A DNA stretch of 7,835 nucleotides from an uncultured Lachnospiraceae bacterium (lineage in GTDB: Bacteria; Bacillota; Clostridia; Lachnospirales; Lachnospiraceae), in contig CACZRA010000214.1 of NCBI GenBank assembly GCA_902783395.1, positions 1 to 7,835 of the forward strand. Reading direction: 5' to 3'. Positions 1 to 6,554 of this stretch are shown here, in pieces (position 1 is the first letter of the stretch; each line of letters opens with the position of its first letter). A program made the translations under genes and the position numbers. Below the pieces are notes generated by a model. That model had not been told where the DNA came from, made no database searches, and worked only from the letters and a program-made list of their open reading frames with translations.

Positions 1-217
1 CGTCTGTATTGATCGAATTCCAGATGTCCTCTATCCATCTCCCGCCATCCCCGGCTGCTGTGACAGCACACTCTTCACATCTGTTAAAACAAAACGCGTC
101 CACTTTATGGCAGTATGTTCTGTAACCCGTGATCATAAGCACGGCAGATACCGCCAGTATGATGAAAACTATCCATATATTCAGTTTGGCACTAAGAGAT
201 ATGCGGCGTTTATTCAA
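1..217 (-). CDS. Membrane-anchored sensor-like protein, N-terminal 72 codons only (possible SpoIIE/PP2C-type phosphatase)
   Basis: The open frame runs from a TTG at 217-215 to the window edge without a stop. It begins MNKRRISLSAKLNIW, with a basic N-terminus followed by one hydrophobic segment at about residues 13-30. The remainder (GYRTYCHKVDAFC onward) would lie outside the membrane. This layout is common at the start of extracytoplasmic sensor modules in clostridial histidine kinases and SpoIIE/PP2C phosphatases. No catalytic domain is inside the window, so the family is inferred from layout and context. TTG is preferred because it lies 5' of the whole basic region and membrane segment; the next in-frame ATG falls inside that segment. 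Only a weak AGGA at 227-230 precedes it. The start overlaps the end of the STAS gene by 8 nt, implying translational coupling. An RsbU-like phosphatase would complete the STAS/ATPase pair encoded upstream. Odd feature: cysteines at residues 36, 43, 47 and 50 just after the membrane segment. Confidence 0.6.
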   Translation of the reverse strand, partial: MNKRRISLSAKLNIWIVFIILAVSAVLMITGYRTYCHKVDAFCFNRCEECAVTAAGDGGRWIEDIWNSINTD

Positions 218-500
218 ATCGGATGATCCTGTCCAATCCCGTAATATGAAAGATATCCATAAGCGCATCGGAAGCGTTCTTTACAACAAAATTCTCTTTC
301 ATCTTTTTACTGACAGTTACCAGCTGCCTGATCCCTGCGGAAGAAACGTACTGAAGCTTTTCCATATCGATCACCAGAATCTCGGTTTTTTCATCGACAG
401 TCTCAAGCTCTTTTTGTAATTCCGGTGCTGACATTGTATCCAGACAGCCCTCCAGTGTAAGTGTAAGCGTATTTCCGTTTTCCGTTTTTGTGATTGTCAT
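210..500 (-). CDS. STAS-domain anti-anti-sigma factor-like protein (RsbV/SpoIIAA type)
   Basis: This 96-residue soluble protein is a single STAS domain, the usual length for RsbV/SpoIIAA proteins. An N-terminal beta-strand pair is followed by LEGCLDTMSAPEL (16-28). The core strand ILVIDMEKLQYVSSAGIRQL (41-60) carries the family signature, with adjacent serines 53/54 at the phosphorylation site. In the known family, the unphosphorylated form binds an RsbW/SpoIIAB-type kinase, which phosphorylates this serine, and a PP2C phosphatase reverses it. The candidate kinase here is the GHKL domain on the C-terminus of the MATE protein two genes upstream. The ATG at 500 is supported by AGGAGGT at 512-518. 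The gene lies 63 nt after the NRPS stop and overlaps the following gene by 8 nt. The family call is firm; the partner and output are inferred, because no sigma factor gene is visible. Confidence 0.92.
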   Translation of the reverse strand: MTITKTENGNTLTLTLEGCLDTMSAPELQKELETVDEKTEILVIDMEKLQYVSSAGIRQLVTVSKKMKENFVVKNASDALMDIFHITGLDRIIRFE

Positions 501-511
501 GGTGAACTGAT

Positions 512-518
512 ACCTCCT
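512..518 (-). promoter_or_regulatory. Ribosome binding site of the STAS gene
   Basis: On the minus strand this reads AGGAGGT, 11 nt before the ATG at 500-498. The match to the anti-Shine-Dalgarno sequence is near perfect though the spacing is slightly long. It fixes the start of the STAS gene and suggests independent, efficient initiation in spite of the operon arrangement. Confidence 0.8.
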
Positions 519-563
519 GATCGTATTTTATTTATTATAAACTTCTTCGCTGCCTGAGTGCGG

Positions 564-3500
564 TCATCTGTACAGAATGCTGTCATCGAAGAATGCCATG
601 CCTGCCATATCTTCAATAAACTTCCGTATATATGTATCGTCCGGGTTATTCCAGAAAAATCCCAGACGTGCCAGCACCTGGTTGGTATATTCGCATTTTT
701 CCGTCACAGGCACCGCTCCGTCTGCAACGTCCTTGTAAGCAAGGATACTTGAGAGGATCGCGGCCTTCTCCGGATCCTTATCCGCCTCCTGCAGCCTTTC
801 AAGGAATACAACATCTTCAACCAGGTCGATATCAATGCCGCAATCCTGCATGACCCGGATGACATCAATGGCCGGCGTGCCGTGATTATTCACGGCATGG
901 AACAGACAGCACTCCCTGGGCGTCCTTGCAAGATACATGAAGCTTCTCGCACTCGTATCGATCGGACCGAAACGCATATCCTGATTCATTTCGGAATATG
1001 GGAAAGCCTTTAAGATCGCATAGCTCCTGAGCTGTCCCATCGCGGAATTGGTCAGGAAATTGATCTGGAACTCTCCGTCCGATTCCCTTGCGGACAGTGC
1101 GCCCACACGTATCACCTTGGCGTCCGCTCCCTTCGTTGCGACGGCCTCCAGGACTATCCGTTCCGATAAAAGCTTCGAGCTCAGATACTGGTTATCCGTG
1201 ATCTGTCCGAAATACAGGCTCTGTTCATCGAGCTTCCTCACTTCCGACGGATCCGTACCCTTCAGGTAGCCTCCGACGGAGGTCGTGGAAAACTGTATCA
1301 GGCGCGCGCCTTTTTCAAGACAGAACCGCAGCGCATTCTCAGTCCCGCCCACATTGATATCCTCGATGTCCGTGCCCGATGAAAAGTGCTTAACATTCGC
1401 GGCACAGTTGAACACGGTATCGATCGGCAGCGATTCCAGCCTTCTGAAGCATTCATAATCTGTCACATCACCATCGATCACCTCGATCCTGTCCTCCATT
1501 CCCATCAGGGAATTCTGGAAATAATAATACATGCTGTACCTCAGTCGCTCCAAAGCACTCTTATATTTTCCCTTTCTGATAAGACACCAGACCTTTCCGG
1601 GTTCGCTTTTCAAAAATTCCCCGAGCACATGAATACCCATGTAGCCGTTTGCACCGGTGATCAGGACATTTCCGATGGGCCTGTTTTCCGAGGCGTCAAA
1701 GTTTTCGATGATGTTTCCTGACAGCAGCTTATTGATGTCTGTGTAATCATAGTCAGCAAATTTATCCCGGGCGGCTGAAGCCGGCTGCTCTTTACCGCCT
1801 TCCGTCCTGGCGAATAAGGCCGCGAACGCACGGGGGGTTTTGTATTTGAATACGTCTCCGTAAGACAGCGGGTAATTCTCCTCCGTTGCCCTGATCATGA
1901 TACTTGTCGCCGAAAGAGATGTTCCGCCGCAGGCAAAGAAATCGTCTGTCGCGCCGATGACCTCGACCCCCAGTACTTCCTTAAACAGATCGCAGAAGAA
2001 TTCCTCCAGCTCGTTTGCAGGAGCTTCGTATTCCGTGTGTTCCGGGGCATTCTCCACTTTCGGAAGCCTCTTTTTGTCAACCTTGCCGTTGGCCGTAAGC
2101 GGCATTTCCTCAAGCCGTGTCAGTACGCCCGGTACCATGTAGGATGTCAGTGTCTTTTTGATCTCCTCACGCACCTCCTGCGGAGAAATGTCATTGCCCG
2201 CCGTGTAATAGCCTGCCAGGAACTGGTTATTCTCCTGGCCGGTCATTATGACGATGCTTGTCAGTACACCGGGAACTGCATTTATGGCATTCTCGATCTC
2301 ATCAAGCTCTATACGCAGACCGCGAAGCTTTACCTGATTATCGGCCCTGCCGTGGAAACGGAGTCTCCCGTCGGAAGTCCACGCGGCGATGTCTCCGGTG
2401 CGGTATGCACGGTATCCGTCAATAGTGATGAACTTTTCAGCCGTCAGCTCGCTCATACCGACATAGCCCCTGCCCACACCCTCACCGGCAATCACAAGTT
2501 CTCCCGGAAGGAGCGGAGGAAGTATGCCGCCCTGTTCGCTAAGTATATACGCACGGACATTGGACGCCGGACGGCCTATGGTGATAAGTCCCGGATCCGT
2601 CACGGGATCCATCGTACAGCTGATCGTGGCTTCAGTAGGTCCATAGCCGTTCATGATCAGCGCCTTCGGGCTGGCGGATCGTATCTTGTCAAACAATGCT
2701 GCCGGAAAAGCTTCCGCACCCATGTCATATGAAACAATATTTAAGAACGCCTCCTTCATCACCGAAAGGCTGATGCAGTTGGACAGGAATGAAGGTGTGC
2801 AGCTCATAACATCAACATGCGCATCAACCATCAGCTTTGCCAGCGCGACGGGATTGTGGATCTCCTCTTCCGTGGCCATACATACCGTCATGCCGTGCGA
2901 CAGCGGAATGAATTCCTCCATAATGGATACATCAAAAGTGATAGCCGCAATGGCAAGCGAAACATGTCCGCGTTCCGTATATCCCAGGATCTCAGGATTC
3001 TTCTGATTGGCATCCAGGAAGTTCAGCAGATTGCCCTGGGTAAGCATCACTCCTTTAGGCCTTCCGGTAGATCCGGACGTAAATATGCAATAGGCCAGAT
3101 CGTCCTTTTTAACGGGCTGATCCGGATTATCCGTTCTCTCATCCTTAAGCAGATCCTCAACCGTCACCACCTTGCAGGCAAGACTGCTTAAGAAGCTGCC
3201 GCGTTCCTTAAGCAGATCCTCTGTCGCGATCAGCACTGCCGCATCGGAGTCTTCCATCATGGCGCTTATCCTGTCATCGGGATAGTCAGGGGTGATGGAC
3301 AAAAATGCGGCACCGGCCTTCAGGATACCCTGCCTCACCATATACACCTGCTCGCTCCTGGGCAGGATCAGAGCGACTATCCGCCCTGAGGCACCCTGAT
3401 CTATAAGCGCGTGGGCAATCCGGTTCGCACATTCATTAAGCTCGCGGAAAGTCACCATAGCAGTCGGAGTGATCACAGCCGGACGGTCGGGATACTTATC

Positions 3501-6500
3501 GGCCGACTCCTCCATCAGGCAGTGAACCGGACGGAAGGGAACGTCAACTTTTGTATCGTTGATATCAAGCAGGAAGGCCTGTGCCTCGGAAGAAAGAACC
3601 TGGATCTGACCAAGTGTCTCCTGACTGATAAGGCCCAGGACCAGCATCCCGTAGATATCACACATCCATTTGATCTGTCCCTCGGTATACATATCCTCAC
3701 GGTATTCGAAGGAAACGGCGTATGCACCGTCCTTCTTCCAGACATCTACACTTAGAGGCTCCTTGGCATCCTCAAAGGGACATTCAATCTGCTCTGCTGT
3801 CTGTCCCGCCAGAGTGAATTCTGTTAAGGAATCACCCTGATAAGCAAACATGATGTCGGCATTCACGTTGAAATCGCGGACCGCCTCCGCAAAGGAATAC
3901 AGGTCATTGGCTGTAAGCTCCTGTATCCGCTTCTGCACAGAAACGATAAAGTCCGTTGTCCTGCTGTTCGTATCACAATTTACGTAGATCGGATAGGTCT
4001 TGACCAGCATACCCATGATACGCATGGTTTCTATCCGCGTCCTGCCGTTATATATGGATGTAAAGAGCGCTTCATCGCAGCCGCCCATCCGGGCTAACAG
4101 CATGGCAAAGGCAGCAGTGAACAGCGCATTTTCCGTTACCTGATTTTCCCTGCAGAAAGCGGCAACCTCCTCTTCGGAAAGCTTATCGATCTCGTGCCGT
4201 ACAAGCGCCGCCTTACCTGTTCCCTCCCTTCCTGAGGACTTCTCCGGAGAGGGAAGCGAGTCAAGGCTTACGCCGTCAAATATCCCCTCGTACACTGCTT
4301 TTGCCGCCGGCAGTTCATCACTGCTGCGGCGCTTCTCCTCGTCCAGGCACAGCTGCAGGGAAGAATACCGTTCCTTTTTAAGTGTTCCGCCCTGATAGGC
4401 CTTTTCTATGTCTTCCATCAACACGGCTGTGGAGGTTCCGTCCATCAGGATATGATGGAACATCATGGACAGATACACGTAATTCTTACTGCGAACGATC
4501 TTGATCCGGAACAGGGGAGCGTTCCGTAGATTGAATGCGATCCTCTCGTCTGACAGCTCTGTCTCAAGCTCGGCATCGTCCAGATCTGACCTCTCTATGG
4601 GAAGCTCCCATTCAAGCTCCGGATGTGCGACCATCACCGCGCCATGATCCTTGTCCGGTTCTATCGAACTTTTCATAGCCGGGTGGGCCTCCACTGCGGC
4701 ACGGATCGCCGAAGCCAGACGTTCCTCATCGGTATCCGGCCCCACCTTAAGCAGTAAAGGAAGATTGTATTTATCACTGGTCTCATCCATCCGGCACTCC
4801 AGATAAATGCCAAGCTGGGTCTGCGTAACAGGCGCACTGAGCACAGCAGACGCATCCTCGTCCGCGGCTGCCTTCATCTGACCGCCCTCCCGCCAGTGTG
4901 CCACCAGTGCATTTTCGATATCAATAAGACGCATATCGCGCATCATATCCGAAACGTCAGGACTGTATCCATACTTTTCATCCAGCAGGGTCATAAGCTG
5001 CACCGTCGAAACGGAAGTAAGCCCGGCCGCGGTAAGCGGTGCATCAATGTCCGGTCTCCTGCCGCCAAGTACCTCTGCGCATATTTCCGACAGTTCCAGT
5101 TCCAGGGCGGTCAGCTCGCGGGCGCCGTCTTTATTGTCCTTTCCTTCGTTCTGCTCAGGTTTGGGAAGTGCTCCCCGGTCTACCTTGCCGTTGGCGTTGA
5201 CAGGCAGGTTCTCAAGCCGGATGAAAAAGGCCGGGATCATATATTCCGGCAGGGTTCTGGCAAGGATCTCCCGCAGCTTTTCATCAGTGATCTCTTCATC
5301 CGATACATAATAGGCAGCAAGATACGTGCTGAATTCATCCGTAAAATCCTTCACCGCCGCATCCTTTATCCCGGGAGCCCTGCGAAGCGCAGCCTCAATC
5401 TCCCCGGGCTCCACACGCTGGCCGTTGATCTTGACCATCCAGTCTTTCCGGTTGAGAAAAAGAAAATTCCCGTCAGGCAGAACGCAGGCCATATCGCCGG
5501 TCTTTAACATCACGGGATGTCCGTCCTTCTCCCGGAAGGGATTCTCTATGAAGGTCCTGGCGCTCTCCTCCGGACGGTTTACATAACAACGGGCAAGAGG
5601 TCCGGTCAGGCACAGTTCTCCTTCCTCAGCCTCATTTCCTTCCTCATCCAGAAGATAAGCGTTTATATCTCCTATCGGCCTGCCTATCGGCGTGTTATCA
5701 TAAGCCCTGTCAAGGTAGAAGCCCAGCGCACTTGCACAGGATTCGGAAAGGCCATAAGCGTTTATGATCTTAAACTCTTCTGAATATATCCCGCTCAGGC
5801 GTTCGCCCGCGGTAAGGACCAGACGAAGCTTCGAGCCGGGAGAGGGCTTGAAAAAACGCAGCATTTTGGGACTGATAAAGAGTGCGGTCACCTGATTTTC
5901 CGCCAGGATCTTCGAAAGCTCCACCGGATTGCGCATGGCGGATACAGGGATCAGAATACTTACTGTTCCGAGCGCCAGTCCGCAAAAGAGGAATAACGAT
6001 CCGGCGATGAAAAAGAACGGGGCGTCCAGTCCTATCACATCGGATCCGTCAACGCCGGCAAACTTTATGGTTCTTTCCGTACTGTCAAGAAGCGTGCGGT
6101 GATCGATCAGGACACCCTTGGGATTGCCTGTTGATCCGGAGGTATAGATCATAAATGCCGCATCCTCAGGTGCGACCGGTGCGTTCCCTGAAACAGGGGA
6201 ATGATCAGCCGCATCTTTAAGGTAATCCGGAGTGATCACTGCCTTTGCCTTACAGTCATTATAAATATACTCAAGCCTGTCGGGAGGGTAAGCTTCGTTT
6301 AACGGCGCAAAAGCTGCTCCAAGCTTCATGCCTGCCAGTATGGATGCAATAAAATCAATGCTGTGCGGCAGTACAACGGCGATAACATCGCCTTTTGAAA
6401 CACCCCCGGCCTGAAGTTTCGCTGCCAGCCTTCCCGCCATGACATCCAATTCCCCGTACGTCAGGCTGACTCCCGTTACAGGATCCAGTACAGCCGTATT

Positions 6501-6551
6501 GTCCCGGTGATTACGGACATTTCTTTCAAAAAGCTCCATGAAATTACCCAT
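564..6551 (-). CDS. Dimodular non-ribosomal peptide synthetase, A-T-C-A-T-R, with terminal thioester reductase
   Basis: This is a 1995-residue cytosolic assembly line. A1 spans about 1-465: YTSGSTGNPKG 136-146, NAYGLSES 264-271, TGD 351-353, NGQRVEPGEIE 376-386, lysine 456. T1 is about 478-552, with phosphopantetheine serine 513 in GLTSV. C is about 572-990, with an intact HHILMDG at 699-705 (catalytic His700). A2 is about 1005-1499: FTSGSTGRPKG 1157-1167, NGYGPTEATI 1301-1310, TGD 1385-1387, QVKLRGLRIELDEIE 1406-1420, lysine 1490. T2 is about 1511-1582, with serine 1545 in GGTSL. R is about 1624-1995: GANGYMG 1633-1639 for NAD(P)H, Thr1756/1757, and YLSSK 1789-1793 supplying the Tyr/Lys pair. 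Known family chemistry is condensation of two acyl units and reductive release as an aldehyde or alcohol. There is no starter C, epimerase, methyltransferase or thioesterase domain. By hand alignment to GrsA, A1 lacks the amino-binding Asp (Ile182), whereas A2 keeps it (Asp1207), so A1 may load a non-amino acid. The ATG at 6551 has GGAGGT 6 nt upstream and follows the MATE stop by 3 nt. Gut clostridial NRPSs that make peptide aldehydes and pyrazinones are the nearest known comparison. The product is unknown. Confidence 0.95.
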   Translation of the reverse strand: MGNFMELFERNVRNHRDNTAVLDPVTGVSLTYGELDVMAGRLAAKLQAGGVSKGDVIAVVLPHSIDFIASILAGMKLGAAFAPLNEAYPPDRLEYIYNDCKAKAVITPDYLKDAADHSPVSGNAPVAPEDAAFMIYTSGSTGNPKGVLIDHRTLLDSTERTIKFAGVDGSDVIGLDAPFFFIAGSLFLFCGLALGTVSILIPVSAMRNPVELSKILAENQVTALFISPKMLRFFKPSPGSKLRLVLTAGERLSGIYSEEFKIINAYGLSESCASALGFYLDRAYDNTPIGRPIGDINAYLLDEEGNEAEEGELCLTGPLARCYVNRPEESARTFIENPFREKDGHPVMLKTGDMACVLPDGNFLFLNRKDWMVKINGQRVEPGEIEAALRRAPGIKDAAVKDFTDEFSTYLAAYYVSDEEITDEKLREILARTLPEYMIPAFFIRLENLPVNANGKVDRGALPKPEQNEGKDNKDGARELTALELELSEICAEVLGGRRPDIDAPLTAAGLTSVSTVQLMTLLDEKYGYSPDVSDMMRDMRLIDIENALVAHWREGGQMKAAADEDASAVLSAPVTQTQLGIYLECRMDETSDKYNLPLLLKVGPDTDEERLASAIRAAVEAHPAMKSSIEPDKDHGAVMVAHPELEWELPIERSDLDDAELETELSDERIAFNLRNAPLFRIKIVRSKNYVYLSMMFHHILMDGTSTAVLMEDIEKAYQGGTLKKERYSSLQLCLDEEKRRSSDELPAAKAVYEGIFDGVSLDSLPSPEKSSGREGTGKAALVRHEIDKLSEEEVAAFCRENQVTENALFTAAFAMLLARMGGCDEALFTSIYNGRTRIETMRIMGMLVKTYPIYVNCDTNSRTTDFIVSVQKRIQELTANDLYSFAEAVRDFNVNADIMFAYQGDSLTEFTLAGQTAEQIECPFEDAKEPLSVDVWKKDGAYAVSFEYREDMYTEGQIKWMCDIYGMLVLGLISQETLGQIQVLSSEAQAFLLDINDTKVDVPFRPVHCLMEESADKYPDRPAVITPTAMVTFRELNECANRIAHALIDQGASGRIVALILPRSEQVYMVRQGILKAGAAFLSITPDYPDDRISAMMEDSDAAVLIATEDLLKERGSFLSSLACKVVTVEDLLKDERTDNPDQPVKKDDLAYCIFTSGSTGRPKGVMLTQGNLLNFLDANQKNPEILGYTERGHVSLAIAAITFDVSIMEEFIPLSHGMTVCMATEEEIHNPVALAKLMVDAHVDVMSCTPSFLSNCISLSVMKEAFLNIVSYDMGAEAFPAALFDKIRSASPKALIMNGYGPTEATISCTMDPVTDPGLITIGRPASNVRAYILSEQGGILPPLLPGELVIAGEGVGRGYVGMSELTAEKFITIDGYRAYRTGDIAAWTSDGRLRFHGRADNQVKLRGLRIELDEIENAINAVPGVLTSIVIMTGQENNQFLAGYYTAGNDISPQEVREEIKKTLTSYMVPGVLTRLEEMPLTANGKVDKKRLPKVENAPEHTEYEAPANELEEFFCDLFKEVLGVEVIGATDDFFACGGTSLSATSIMIRATEENYPLSYGDVFKYKTPRAFAALFARTEGGKEQPASAARDKFADYDYTDINKLLSGNIIENFDASENRPIGNVLITGANGYMGIHVLGEFLKSEPGKVWCLIRKGKYKSALERLRYSMYYYFQNSLMGMEDRIEVIDGDVTDYECFRRLESLPIDTVFNCAANVKHFSSGTDIEDINVGGTENALRFCLEKGARLIQFSTTSVGGYLKGTDPSEVRKLDEQSLYFGQITDNQYLSSKLLSERIVLEAVATKGADAKVIRVGALSARESDGEFQINFLTNSAMGQLRSYAILKAFPYSEMNQDMRFGPIDTSARSFMYLARTPRECCLFHAVNNHGTPAIDVIRVMQDCGIDIDLVEDVVFLERLQEADKDPEKAAILSSILAYKDVADGAVPVTEKCEYTNQVLARLGFFWNNPDDTYIRKFIEDMAGMAFFDDSILYR

Positions 6552-6554
6552 CTT

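Noticed and set aside
534..539. TATAAT on the minus strand in the 63-nt gap before the STAS gene, as an internal promoter
   Set aside because: The -10 match is perfect but no TTGACA-like box is found 16-18 nt upstream and there is no extended -10 TG. The surrounding sequence is AT-rich, so a chance match is likely. Transcript start mapping would settle it.
501..563. Transcription terminator between the NRPS and the STAS gene
   Set aside because: I see no GC-rich inverted repeat followed by a T-run on the minus strand; the gap holds an AT-rich stretch and the STAS ribosome site, so readthrough is more likely.
564..1682. Thioesterase or stand-alone epimerase/dehydrogenase at the NRPS C-terminus
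   Set aside because: There is no GxSxG thioesterase motif. The Rossmann and Tyr-x3-Lys motifs, continuous with the carrier domain, fit a thioester reductase in the same polypeptide.
2037..2732. 231-codon plus-strand open frame
   Set aside because: It lies wholly antisense to the second adenylation domain, whose conserved motifs are continuous across the region. Its translation shows no recognisable domain.
4896..5507. 203-codon plus-strand open frame
   Set aside because: It lies opposite the A1 end and T1 carrier domain of the NRPS; those motifs explain the conservation and no plus-strand family is recognisable.
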